From: an uncultured Pirellulaceae bacterium
Lineage (GTDB): Bacteria > Planctomycetota > Planctomycetia > Pirellulales > Pirellulaceae
Reading direction: 5' to 3'
DNA length: 64,000 nucleotides
Assembly (NCBI GenBank): GCA_937929805.1
Contig: CALFUT010000001.1
Coordinates: forward strand, 62,001-126,000
The translations under genes and the position numbers were made by a program. This document shows, one piece after another, positions 8,695 through 16,958 of this stretch (the stretch's first letter is position 1; each line of letters opens with the position of its first letter). The notes beneath the pieces were generated by a model that saw nothing but the letters and a program-made list of their open reading frames with translations, did not search any database and was not told where the DNA came from.

Positions 8695-10536
8695 ATGCGG
8701 TTCTTGTTTCTTCTGCTCTTGGCCGCATTCACCCTGCGCTTCCCCGCCACGATTCAAGCTCAGGATAGTTTGCTTAATTGGCGCGGGGCACGGGCGACAT
8801 TGGATCGTGATCTGGCGGACGAATTGCAGGAGCTTGCCAATTGGTGCCGCTCGGCCGGGCTACAAAGTCAAGTCGAGCCCACCTTCGCGCTTTATCAAAA
8901 GCGAGATCTCAATCGGATGTACGTTTTCCCGGCGCAAGAAAACTCTGCGCCGCCGGTTGTTGATGGACGTCTAGGCGAGTGGCAGACGAAACTCAATGAG
9001 ATTCGTCTTCGGCACGCAGATCGAATTTACGACTTAGCCAAGCGTGCAGCCAAAGCGGGCCTAGGTGGCGAAGCGTTTCGACTGGCTCATGAAGTGCTGC
9101 ACTTTGACCCAGACCAAGCCGAAGTGCGACGCATGCTGGGCCACCGAAAACGGGACGATGGGTGGCGAGTCGCGTCAGAAAAAATCAGTGTTCGAAAGAG
9201 CCGCAAGACTCATCCTCAGTTCGGTTGGGAAGGCGGCCAATACTTGATTGTTCGAACGCCGTTTTTTGAAATCGAGTCCAATGCGAACGAGAAACGCACC
9301 GTTGCTCTGGCTGAAAAACTGGAACGCTGGCACACCATCTGGCGGCAGGTTTTCTTCGACTACTGGAGCAATCCGCGCGTTACCAAAAAGATGTTTGACG
9401 GCCAAACCAAAGTCACATTTCGCAGCAACAAACGGTTCAAAGTTGTCTTCTTCCAAGACTTACAGCAGTTCGCGTATCAAATGGAACGCTTTGTTCCGGG
9501 GGCGGCGGGTTCGTCCGGCTACTACAGCAGCAATCAACGCGTTGCCTATTTTCCTGATGGCAATCTAAGAACCGAAGACACTTGGCGTCATGAAATGACT
9601 CATCAACTGTTTCGTGAATCCGTTAGGACAAAAGGCGAACCGTTCGAGGATCAGTTCATTTGGCTTGACGAGGGAATCGCGACTTGGTTTGAGTCGCTGA
9701 CCGACTTTGGCGACTACGTCACGCTGGGCGGCTTTGACTCGCGACGCATTCAATACGCTCGTATTCGAAAGTTTAGCGAACAGTTTTTCATCCCTTTAGA
9801 ACAGCTGACGGGGCTCGGCCGAGTCGGATTACAAAAGCACCCTGAACTGGTTCGGATCTACAGCCAATCCGCAGGCGTCGCGGACATGCTGATGAACGAT
9901 GACGCTGGATCGATGGCAAAAAATGTCACCGAGTTTCTGCGACTGATCTACGCGGGCAAACTGAAACCCGGCTCGTTTGAAAAGCTCGTTGGTAAAACGT
10001 TTGCTCAGTTGGACACACGCTATCCAGATTTTCTGAGCGTTGATGCGGACTTGATTACGTCTTATCTTTCGCAACCCCTGACGCGAACCGAACTTTCTTT
10101 GCCAAATGGGCGGTTGGATCAGGAAGCGTTTGAAGCAATTGGGACGTGTCGGAATCTGCGGTGGTTGGATGTTTCTCGGAACAAAGTCAGCGGAGCGAAC
10201 ATCACAGCATTGAAAGAATGCCATCAACTGAGCCAACTTTTTCTGGTCGGCTGCGTCTTTGAGCCAGCGACCTTCCAAGCGATGCAGAGCCTGTCCGGCC
10301 TGACCGAGTTAGAAATGAGCGGCTCGAACCTGAACGACCAACATCTGGGCGAGCTTGCGAAACTGAGAAACATCACCACTTTAAGGATCACGGCCACGTC
10401 AATCAGCGATACCGGCATCCGAAAACTGGCGACCATGTCCTCGCTGCGACAGTTGGACGTTAGTCGGACCAACGTGACCGAGGCAGGTGTGCAAAACTTG
10501 CAACGATCGATTCCCAACTTGCAGGTCGTTCGATGA
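8695..10536 (+). CDS. Secreted HEXXH metalloprotease-like protein with C-terminal leucine-rich repeats
   Basis: 613 residues from ATG 8695, which begins a clear signal peptide (MRFLFLLLLAAFTLRFPATI then QAQD); the longer frame from TTG 8581 adds 38 residues before it. The central part holds a gluzincin-type zinc site, H299-E-M-T-H303, with the candidate third ligand E326 in WLDEGIATWFE, as in planctomycete DUF1570/peptidase-MA-like proteins. Residues from about 465 to the end are leucine-rich repeats (LRWLDVSRNKVSG, LTELEMSGSNLND, LRQLDVSRTNVTE), probably a binding module. It overlaps the next gene by 4 bases (ATGA), so the two are translationally coupled. The substrate is unknown. Confidence 0.75.
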   Translation: MRFLFLLLLAAFTLRFPATIQAQDSLLNWRGARATLDRDLADELQELANWCRSAGLQSQVEPTFALYQKRDLNRMYVFPAQENSAPPVVDGRLGEWQTKLNEIRLRHADRIYDLAKRAAKAGLGGEAFRLAHEVLHFDPDQAEVRRMLGHRKRDDGWRVASEKISVRKSRKTHPQFGWEGGQYLIVRTPFFEIESNANEKRTVALAEKLERWHTIWRQVFFDYWSNPRVTKKMFDGQTKVTFRSNKRFKVVFFQDLQQFAYQMERFVPGAAGSSGYYSSNQRVAYFPDGNLRTEDTWRHEMTHQLFRESVRTKGEPFEDQFIWLDEGIATWFESLTDFGDYVTLGGFDSRRIQYARIRKFSEQFFIPLEQLTGLGRVGLQKHPELVRIYSQSAGVADMLMNDDAGSMAKNVTEFLRLIYAGKLKPGSFEKLVGKTFAQLDTRYPDFLSVDADLITSYLSQPLTRTELSLPNGRLDQEAFEAIGTCRNLRWLDVSRNKVSGANITALKECHQLSQLFLVGCVFEPATFQAMQSLSGLTELEMSGSNLNDQHLGELAKLRNITTLRITATSISDTGIRKLATMSSLRQLDVSRTNVTEAGVQNLQRSIPNLQVVR

Positions 10537-11378
10537 AGTTTGCTTTGACTCTGTTGGTGCTACTTGCCTTTTCGCTGCAACAAACGCTCGATCCAAGCCG
10601 ACTGAAGACCGTCGTCGCCGAAGCATTTGCAGCGACTCATCAAGGGTTCAGCGCGGACGAAGTCATCCTGCAAACTGAACTGAACAAGCCCTTCATTGCC
10701 GCCTGCCAATCTCAGTTGCCGGACACCGACGCTGCTCAATTCAACTGGACTTTGATCAATCTTCGCAAAGCCGGCAAGCTACCCGCCATCACGTCACGGC
10801 GGAACAAGATTTCCAACGTATCGCCCGAGGCGAAACATGTCGGAGAAATCTGCGCTCGAGTCGTCATGGATCGACACGGGGTTTCGATCGACCGCGTTAT
10901 GACCGATCCCAAGCTACGCGACGACTTCGATGCGTCGGCCAAAAAAATGAGTGCCGACATAGATCTTTATCAGGCTCGCAAGGCAGCGTTCCGTTTGCGG
11001 AAGACCCGACAATTGAAGCCCGAGTTGATCACACGGATCGCCGACTGGGGGCGGGTGGTTACCGAATACCGGGCCGATGAACTGGCGGATGACACCAACG
11101 TCTTGCCAGAATCTCCCGGCATCTACTTGTTCCGAGACACAAGCGGCTACCTATACATTGGCGAGGCCATCGATTTGCGTAAACGGTTGACGCAACATCT
11201 GGACGAATCCGATCGCAAGGCGTTGGGCAACTACCTGACACAGCAGGGCTCGGAGGGCATTATCGTCGAAGTCCATACATTCGCTACAGGCTCACGGATC
11301 AAGGAAATCGGCGTTCGACGGGCGTACGAATCCGAGCTAATTCGCAGCCGCGAGCCTCGCTTCAACGTGCGACCCTAG
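10533..11378 (+). CDS. GIY-YIG nuclease-domain protein with N-terminal signal-like segment
   Basis: 281 residues. The start overlaps the stop of the upstream secreted protease-like gene (ATGA). Residues 1-18 (MKFALTLLVLLAFSLQQT) look like a signal peptide or anchor. The middle is helical and unassigned. The C-terminus is a GIY-YIG module: G196-I-Y in PGIYLFRD, Y208-I-G in YLYIGEA, then DLRKRLTQHL and a late Glu in AYESELI. In this superfamily (UvrC, SLX1, homing and restriction nucleases) the domain cuts DNA. The combination with an export signal is unusual; a periplasmic or surface nuclease is possible. Confidence 0.75.
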   Translation: MKFALTLLVLLAFSLQQTLDPSRLKTVVAEAFAATHQGFSADEVILQTELNKPFIAACQSQLPDTDAAQFNWTLINLRKAGKLPAITSRRNKISNVSPEAKHVGEICARVVMDRHGVSIDRVMTDPKLRDDFDASAKKMSADIDLYQARKAAFRLRKTRQLKPELITRIADWGRVVTEYRADELADDTNVLPESPGIYLFRDTSGYLYIGEAIDLRKRLTQHLDESDRKALGNYLTQQGSEGIIVEVHTFATGSRIKEIGVRRAYESELIRSREPRFNVRP

Positions 11379-11550
11379 GGCATGCCCCTATATTTTGAAC
11401 CGGCAAAAACAGTGGGGATGGAGCTAACTCAAAACTACCAGCTGGCGCGTTGACCGGTCGGGCGGTACGATCTAAAATCTCACTCAACGAAAACGGTCGA
11501 GCCCCCGAACGAACCAATCGGTGGTTTCTTGGTCCGTATTTCTAGACCAT

Positions 11551-11625
11551 GGTGGTTGTAGCTCAATTGGTTAGAGCGCTGGATTGTGATTCCAGAGGTT
11601 GGGGGTTCAAGTCCCCTCATCCACC
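11551..11625 (+). tRNA. tRNA-His (GTG anticodon)
   Basis: Cloverleaf sequence with the extra 5' G typical of tRNA-His. The anticodon stem CTGGA/TCCAG encloses loop TTGTGAT (anticodon GTG), and the T loop is TTCAAGT. CCA is not encoded. The acceptor stem has one apparent U-U mismatch (position 5-68). The 3' half is duplicated at 14272 and marks the insertion site of the mini-island. Confidence 0.93.
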
Positions 11626-11673
11626 CTCAATCAAGCCTGCGAAACGCAACGTTTCGCAGGCTTTTTTCGTGGG
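11578..11673 (+). repeat. att-like direct repeat, left copy (tRNA-His 3' half plus terminator)
   Basis: 96 bases running from the anticodon arm of tRNA-His through its terminator. They recur at 14272-14367 with three mismatches. This is the pattern left by tyrosine-recombinase elements that integrate into a tRNA 3' end. Confidence 0.85.
11635..11667 (+). terminator. Rho-independent terminator of tRNA-His
   Basis: An 11-bp stem (GCCTGCGAAAC 11635-11645 with GTTTCGCAGGC 11651-11661) is followed by six T. It is copied, with a wobble pair, in the right att repeat. Confidence 0.85.
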
Positions 11674-11757
11674 ATCACCGAAACGGTCAGTTTCGGCAAT
11701 GTCACCCGAAATACCCTCTGTTTTCAAAACCTGCTTTCCCCAGTGCTTTCCTAAAGA

Positions 11758-12366
11758 TCACTCGGCATCGTTCCAGCCATCGGTTCCAGTCGCTTGCTGA
11801 CGTTGCGGCCGCTCGCCGGTTGGAACTGGATTCAAGCGCTCAACATCCGCTGCTGTGTCTTTGATTGACAGGTGAGTGTAAACGTTGGCCGTCAACTCTG
11901 GCTTTGAATGCGTAGCCAGTTCCTGAGCAGCTTTCAGCGAGACTCCAGCCAATGCCAGCCCGGTGATGAACTGGTGACGCAACGAGTGAAAATCGTAGTC
12001 CTTGCCGTCGACCGCGTAAGGAATCGTAGCAGCGGCCAAGTCGATGCGAATCATATCGGCGGCGTCATCCGTCCAAGTACCGGGCCAGACGATTTTCGGC
12101 GCCTGATCGATCGAAAGCGTTGGGCGGGGGCGCTGCCGAAGATAGTCAGACAATCGAACTGCCAAGTCAGACCGTAGTGAGATCTCGGCAAGCTTTCGGT
12201 TCTTTGTGTATGCCGCTTCGACAGTCACCAGCAGGGACAAAACAGCAGCGAGCCAATTTCCGACGCCCTGAGACCCGTGTAAGCCGCCACCGCGTAGATC
12301 ATCGCTCGATCGATGCCGGATAGCCCGCGAAACGATTGCACTGCTGCGAAGGTGGAAATGAACCAT
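11758..12366 (-). pseudogene. Tyrosine recombinase (integrase) remnant, truncated and frameshifted
   Basis: The main reading frame encodes the C-terminal catalytic part: VTVEAAYTKNRKLAE, then FHSLRHQFIT (box II H-x-L-R-H) and ATHSKPELTANVYTHL, with the terminal Tyr nucleophile. The preceding block, with AAYTGLRASEIGSL carrying the first catalytic Arg, is present at about 12250-12360 but in another frame, which ends in a stop. The core-binding N-terminal half is not recognisable upstream. The gene therefore looks inactive. It sits next to the tRNA with its 3' end toward it, as is usual for island integrases. Confidence 0.8.
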
Positions 12367-12740
12367 TTTTGGACAAATTTGTAGATTTTTCAGATTTTGT
12401 TGATTCCCTTTAAGACCTCCCTAATGCGTCACAACGACTGATCCCAGCAACCGCACCGCCTATGGCACCTGAGGGGAAAATCGCCCAATATGGAGTTTAG
12501 GCTGCCAACGGGTGGATTCAGCGGCACTGCCCGCCGATCAATGCAAAGTGCCAAAAAGACATTTTGCGCATCGGTTATCCGGGTTGCTTCCAGTGACTAC
12601 GCATCAATACTGTAATGAGAAGCAAAACCACACACGTATTCACATATCTGTGCCCCAGTCTCAGTAAAGCTTCTCCTTAAAACGGCTGGCTCTCGACCTC
12701 TCAAGCAGTGTATTGAAGACACTCACAAACTACGCAAATC
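12367..12740. other. Non-coding stretch inside the mini-island
   Basis: About 370 bases between the integrase remnant and the first gene of the Fic operon. It is read through by no convincing frame and probably includes decayed integrase N-terminus plus the operon promoter. No repeat or RNA was recognised. Confidence 0.5.
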
Positions 12741-13136
12741 ATGGTTTTAGAGATGGAAACAGACGAACCAAACGAGGAAATGAAGTACCACTTCGTTAAG
12801 AGCAACGCGTTCAAAACGATTTTTTGCGACGGCGTTTTTGGTGGCCTTCGCCCTGACGGGAACCTGCATTTAACAATCTACGCAGAGCGACCGGCAATCC
12901 CCCAAATGATTGTCATGGAAAGATCAAGCGACGGAGCCCTAGACGAGAATCGTGGCAAACGCGTCGGGAAAGATGGAATCGTTTGTGATGTTGAGGCAAG
13001 TTTACTTTTTGACATCGATACCGCGATCGAACTTTATTCTTGGTTGCAAACACAATTAGATGCGGCGGAGCAGCAGGGGCTCGTTAGCAAAGACAAAGAG
13101 GATCTTGGTGATACCAGTGCCTCCACTATGAGATGA
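12741..13136 (+). CDS. Conserved-looking hypothetical protein, first gene of the Fic operon
   Basis: 131 residues, no signal peptide or membrane segment. The body has a compact beta-rich look (FKTIFCDGVFGGLRPDGNLH, LTIYAERPAIPQMI) followed by a helix (DIDTAIELYSWLQTQLDAAE). I do not recognise a family with confidence. It lies 9 bases before the small second gene and so very probably shares its transcript with the Fic gene. A role in the toxin-antitoxin-like cassette is inference from position only. Confidence 0.65.
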   Translation: MVLEMETDEPNEEMKYHFVKSNAFKTIFCDGVFGGLRPDGNLHLTIYAERPAIPQMIVMERSSDGALDENRGKRVGKDGIVCDVEASLLFDIDTAIELYSWLQTQLDAAEQQGLVSKDKEDLGDTSASTMR

Positions 13137-13145
13137 ATTATAAGA

Positions 13146-13505
13146 ATGTCGCACTACACATTTTCACGTTTTACCCGTCGAAAAAAAGCACTAGCTAAAG
13201 TGCGAGCTCGCTACCGGCGTATCTTCGCCCAACAGAGTGGAGCGGTGTCAGAAACTGCTCGCGTGGCAACCATGATCCGCAGAAGCTTATCCGAGCCATC
13301 GAGAATGTCGACTGACGCCCGTCGAGCGCAACAGTTTGAATCGCGTGTTGAATCGCTTAGACAGTATGCGTTGAATGAAGGGCTTGATCTCAATCCCGAT
13401 CAATTCGCACACTTGGACGGGCCAGAGGTTCAGCCATTTCTAGGTGACGTAAGCGATCAATTGATTGACGATTTGGTGCAAGATGACATTAGCCGAATGC
13501 CCTGA
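13146..13505 (+). CDS. Small basic/helical protein overlapping the Fic gene, candidate VbhA-like antitoxin
   Basis: 119 residues. The N-terminus is highly basic (RFTRRKKALAKVRARYRRI); the C-terminus is acidic. It overlaps the Fic start by 23 bases, the arrangement seen for class I Fic modules in which a small antitoxin precedes the Fic enzyme. Residues 74-81 (YALNEGLD) resemble the inhibitory helix of VbhA-type antitoxins ([S/T]-x-x-x-E-[G/N]), with E78-G79 kept but Tyr at the Ser/Thr position. The antitoxin role is therefore an inference from context plus a partial motif. Confidence 0.6.
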   Translation: MSHYTFSRFTRRKKALAKVRARYRRIFAQQSGAVSETARVATMIRRSLSEPSRMSTDARRAQQFESRVESLRQYALNEGLDLNPDQFAHLDGPEVQPFLGDVSDQLIDDLVQDDISRMP

Positions 13506-14112
13506 TTGGGACGGAGCAATTCCACCCGAGGAAATACGGACACGCATCAAAAGTGCGTACGAATCGGCGATTGGTGCTGCCAACACCGAATTGATTGGGA
13601 GCGATAGTGTTAAGCATTGGCACGAAAAAATGTTCCATGCTCTTACACCGCTTCCATATTTTGCCGGCAATTTTCGACAGGATGATGTTGGGCGTGTTTG
13701 CCTTGGAATCAACGTGAAGGTTGGCGGCATACTTGGATCAGACTTCAGGCATGTCCTGTCTCACATGGGGCTCTTGTTCGACAACTTCAGTCGAACGATT
13801 CGCTTGGTCGAAGTCTCTTGGCCAACACTCAGCCCGGATGAAAGAGCGCTGAGGGTTGCGACGGCAATCGGTGATTTGGTTGGCGGATTCATTCGGATTC
13901 ATCCATTTATTAACGGGAACGGGCGAACGTCGAGAATCATCTGGGCAGCCGCTCTTCGTCGCTTTGGAATTTCACCTCAGTTCAGAATCAACCCACGGCC
14001 ACCACAGCCTTACGAGAACGTCATGGCGTCTTGTATGTCGGGCGACTTCCTGCCACTGCAGCTTCTGATACTTCGTGCATTAAGTGCTAGGCCACAAATC
14101 TTGCTCCCCTGA
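13483..14112 (+). CDS. Fic domain protein (AMPylase-type)
   Basis: 209 residues from ATG 13483, inside the end of the preceding gene; the TTG six codons earlier is less likely. The active-site loop is H140-PFINGNGRTSR-151, matching HxFx(D/E)GNGRxxR except for Asn at the acidic metal-binding position, a variant also seen in other Fic/Doc proteins. The flap region (GGILGSDFRHV) and helical core surround it. Fic enzymes usually transfer AMP to a hydroxyl side chain of a target protein and are often toxic unless inhibited. There is no internal N- or C-terminal inhibitory motif, consistent with a separate antitoxin upstream. It is located inside an island at tRNA-His. Confidence 0.85.
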   Translation: MTLAECPDWDGAIPPEEIRTRIKSAYESAIGAANTELIGSDSVKHWHEKMFHALTPLPYFAGNFRQDDVGRVCLGINVKVGGILGSDFRHVLSHMGLLFDNFSRTIRLVEVSWPTLSPDERALRVATAIGDLVGGFIRIHPFINGNGRTSRIIWAAALRRFGISPQFRINPRPPQPYENVMASCMSGDFLPLQLLILRALSARPQILLP

Positions 14113-14259
14113 CTCAATCAGTTTGAGCAACACGTTTAGCTGACTCTGGGTCAACTCAACCGGGCACTGATCGAGCCACGCTTGTAACTCGCGGTCGCAA
14201 ACTCTGCTTTCCCCAACTTTTGGCGGTTGCTTGTCGTTTTGGTTTTTGCCGAGTGACAT
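14080..14259 (-). CDS. Possible small protein at the right end of the mini-island
   Basis: 59 residues from ATG 14259. The composition is plausible for a real protein: a polar start, then a helical DRELQAWLDQCPVELTQSQL and NVLLKLIESGEQ. It overlaps the 3' end of the Fic gene by 33 bases in the opposite direction and begins 12 bases inside the right att repeat. No family is recognised; an excision or accessory factor of the element is only a guess. It may be a chance frame. Confidence 0.35.
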   Translation of the reverse strand: MSLGKNQNDKQPPKVGESRVCDRELQAWLDQCPVELTQSQLNVLLKLIESGEQDLWPST

Positions 14260-14271
14260 ACTCGGTTCCCT

Positions 14272-14367
14272 GCTGGATTGTGATTCCAGAGGTTGGGGGT
14301 TCAAGTCCCCTCATCCACCCTCGATCAAGCCTGTGAAACGCAACATTTCGCAGGCTTTTTTCGTGGG
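14272..14367 (+). repeat. att-like direct repeat, right copy (partial tRNA-His)
   Basis: Second copy of the tRNA-His 3' half and terminator, 93 of 96 bases identical to 11578-11673. The sequence 5' of it does not restore a D arm, so it is not a functional tRNA. It defines the right boundary of the 2.7-kb insertion. Confidence 0.85.
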
Positions 14368-14473
14368 TTCATTCAAATCAAACTGACAAGCATGAAACAA
14401 GCAGCAACACGCGAAGTGCCGCCATGTTCTGCACGGACCGGTCGCCGCCAGAATCGGATCAGAATGGAATGAA

Positions 14474-15199
14474 CTAGCTGAGCACGGCAGGCCGCTTCTT
14501 GCGTCGAACGCCGATGCCGAGACCAGCTAATCCAAGCAAAGCCAAGGCTCCGGGTTCCGGTATCACGACGGGAGCGGGTGGATCGGTTGTGGCAAACGCA
14601 AGTTCACCAGCTCCGAAGAATGTGCCACCCTGCGTCGTCAAGTGCTCGATTCTGACGTATTGGCCAAGCGTATCCGCAATGTCAAAAACCTGCCCGGGAG
14701 CACCGCTACTGAGCCCGTTGTTGACAAGACTGAAACTGCCGGCGATTGCAGCGCCAGTAAATGAAGAATCGTCTGATACGTAGACGTTGAAATCACCCGT
14801 TGAGTTGTCATTAGGATCGCCAAAGAAATCGATCGGAGCATCCCAAAACGCAAGTCGAGTTACCGTCGATGAGACGCCTAGATCGAAATCGGTAAAGCCG
14901 GGTGACGCGAGATTCTGACTGAACCACGCGTTCGAACTGGCCCCGTTCACGACATTGGCGGGATCGAAGATGTCGAACAACGTCGCGCCCGATACGTAGC
15001 CGGTCGGTAAGCCGTTTGAATCAAACAAGTCATCTTGCTGGAATAAACGCGCCGGGCCTCCTCCGGATGGATTGCTTGCCCCAAGATCATTTCGAATCAC
15101 CGTTGCGCCTCGAATCACATCGGTTTGTGCCTTGGCGGACGCTGGAAGCAACACGTATGCCGCCAGAACAACTGCTGTCAAAGTAATTCGCTTGATCAT
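14474..15199 (-). CDS. PEP-CTERM secreted protein
   Basis: 241 residues from ATG 15199 (MIKRITLTAVVLAAYVLLPA signal peptide, cleavage near AKAQ); the longer frame adds 23 residues without a signal. The body (residues 25-210) is Asp/Asn/Gly-rich and probably all-beta, somewhat like discoidin/F5-8C-type carbohydrate-binding folds (VTRLAFWDAPIDFFG, LGQYVRIEHLTT), but this assignment is weak. The C-terminus has the sorting signal VIPEPGALALLGLAGLGI followed by RRKKR, recognised by exosortase systems in EPS-forming bacteria. Confidence 0.85.
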   Translation of the reverse strand: MIKRITLTAVVLAAYVLLPASAKAQTDVIRGATVIRNDLGASNPSGGGPARLFQQDDLFDSNGLPTGYVSGATLFDIFDPANVVNGASSNAWFSQNLASPGFTDFDLGVSSTVTRLAFWDAPIDFFGDPNDNSTGDFNVYVSDDSSFTGAAIAGSFSLVNNGLSSGAPGQVFDIADTLGQYVRIEHLTTQGGTFFGAGELAFATTDPPAPVVIPEPGALALLGLAGLGIGVRRKKRPAVLS

Positions 15200-15916
15200 G
15201 CTGGATCCTTGTGACTGACTTGAGCCAATCTGCTGAAATTCCCTGTAATTATTTTGAACAGGAATCACGACCGATCTGATCGTTGTGACTAGGGATCGGG
15301 TTGTAGCGATAAATAGTTAAGGGAGTGTCCGCCAGCTTTTGAACTCTTCGTGCGGCGAGGTCCAGTTAAATCGGTACTGCCAATTAGGCAATTCAAATCC
15401 GACCCTGCGGCCTCACGTGCAAGCATGCTGGTTGTCACGGCGAATTATGACTAAAAGCTGAAACCGATTACGATCATGTCCTGATCAGATCGATCCCCGA
15501 TCACCCCTTTTGATCGATCGCGTTCGTTTCGTTTCCCCGTTTCGCCAAAGCGGCGGTTACTTCTTCCAACCGAGCTCCATTGAAACCCGTGCGGATTAAA
15601 CGGCTTATAAGAATTGCCTTGATTGTGCAGCTCCGTGTGGGTTCCTTCCTGTGTATGAGGAGCCTCAAAACTTACGCGTGAACCAAAATCCGAATCAATC
15701 CGACAATAAAACTACGTCCACACGACTCTAACGACCTAAATTTTTGAACACCTTGTTCATTCCCGTTCCTATTTGGCAGCGGGATTTCATGAGGTCAGTC
15801 TCGTGCTTCCCGAGACGAAATGTCGCCTGTGAAACAGAAACCCCGTTTTCAACGTTCGCATGTGAACAGCAGGGAAAAGCTGTAGTCCACCCCAAACGTC
15901 GCGACCAAGTTACGAC
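15200..15916. other. Intergenic region, promoters for two divergent genes
   Basis: About 720 bases between the PEP-CTERM gene and the pilin-LamG gene. I see no credible coding frame, tRNA or long repeat. Several GATC-rich short palindromes occur at about 15480-15530 (GATCAGATCGATC, GATCGATCG) without clear meaning. Regulation of the fusion pilin is presumably located here. Confidence 0.5.
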
Positions 15917-16948
15917 ATGAACCGACCAACCCGACAACTTGATTCAGGCCGCAACCTGTGGAACGACGACTGCGGTCTAGCGATTTCTGTCGAGCTACTG
16001 CTGGTAGGAATCGTGGTTGGATTCGGTTTGCTGGCTGGCTTAGCGGCCATGCGTGACGCGGTGGTCAGTGAGCTATCTGATGTCACCGGAGCTGTCCAAG
16101 ACCTAAATCAATCCCACGAGTACAACGGGATCGCAAGCGTCGGTTCCGTCACCAGCGGTAGCAACTTCATTGATTCACTTGATTTCTGTGACGATGTCGA
16201 TGACATTTCTGGAGCGGCCGACAACGGAATCACTTTTGATGTTCCCCCCAGCGATGAGCAGGCTGTTTCGACTGAAGGCCTCGTTGTCGTTCTCGGATTT
16301 GATAGCGATGGTACCGATGGATCGGGCAGTGGCAACGACGGCACGCTGCGAAATGGAGCGACCATCGTGGGAGGCGAACTTGTCCTTGATGGGGTCAACG
16401 ACTTTGTCACCATCGGCAACACGCCGGACATCAACACGAGCACGCATGACGAGAGAACGATTCACGTTGAGTTCACTCCAACGGATGTTACTACCCGCCA
16501 GCTAATCTACGAAGAAGGCGGTGGGATTCGCGGCTTCAACATCTACATCGAAGACGGTCGTTTGTACTTGGGCGCCTACAACATCCCAGAAACCAATTTT
16601 CGCCCCACTTACCTTTCTGTGCCAATCACCGCCGGGCAAGCAACCTCCGCCACCATTGTGCTGGATGCCGGACCAACCGTTCAACCCAACGGTTTTTCTG
16701 GGTTCGTCAATGGATCGCTGATTGGGCAAGCCCCCGCATCGCAGCTGTTCTCGCATGGCGGAGGCATCGGCATCGGCGGGGTCAACGGAAACACCGTTTT
16801 CCATTCGGGAGGCAGTACAACCGGCTTTGTCGATGGAGCACCAATCTCGTCCGCACAGTCTGCGGGCGGAGCATTCTTTGGCGGCACGATCAGCGAAGTC
16901 CAGATCTTTAACCGGGCTCTTTCCAATGGCGAAGTTGGTGCGCTCTAG
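15917..16948 (+). CDS. Flp-type pilin fused to a LamG (concanavalin-like) domain
   Basis: 343 residues. Residues 13-114 align along their whole length with the 107-residue pilin at 25797-26120: NLWNDDCG leader end, hydrophobic helix SVELLLVGIVVGFGLLAGL, then VSELSDVTGAVQDLNQS and a DFC...ADN tail. Residues about 118-343 form a LamG-type sandwich (GTLRNGATIVGGELVLDGVN, RTIHVEFTP, RGFNIYIEDGRLYLGAYN, ISEVQIFNRALSNGE). The processing site G20 has Glu at +6 (E26). LamG domains commonly bind sugars or matrix proteins, so the protein may be an adhesive subunit of the Tad pilus; this is inference. The gene is convergent with tadC, 8 bases apart. Confidence 0.85.
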   Translation: MNRPTRQLDSGRNLWNDDCGLAISVELLLVGIVVGFGLLAGLAAMRDAVVSELSDVTGAVQDLNQSHEYNGIASVGSVTSGSNFIDSLDFCDDVDDISGAADNGITFDVPPSDEQAVSTEGLVVVLGFDSDGTDGSGSGNDGTLRNGATIVGGELVLDGVNDFVTIGNTPDINTSTHDERTIHVEFTPTDVTTRQLIYEEGGGIRGFNIYIEDGRLYLGAYNIPETNFRPTYLSVPITAGQATSATIVLDAGPTVQPNGFSGFVNGSLIGQAPASQLFSHGGGIGIGGVNGNTVFHSGGSTTGFVDGAPISSAQSAGGAFFGGTISEVQIFNRALSNGEVGAL

Positions 16949-16958
16949 AGCACCAACT
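16933..16958. terminator. Bidirectional hairpin between convergent stops
   Basis: Perfect 9-bp stem AGTTGGTGC 16933-16941 with GCACCAACT 16950-16958, spanning the stop codon of the pilin-LamG gene and reaching that of tadC. It has no T-run, so termination strength is uncertain. Confidence 0.45.

Noticed and set aside
14272-14346. Second tRNA-His gene
   Set aside because: Only the anticodon and T arms are present; the upstream bases do not form an acceptor or D arm. It is an att-type partial copy.
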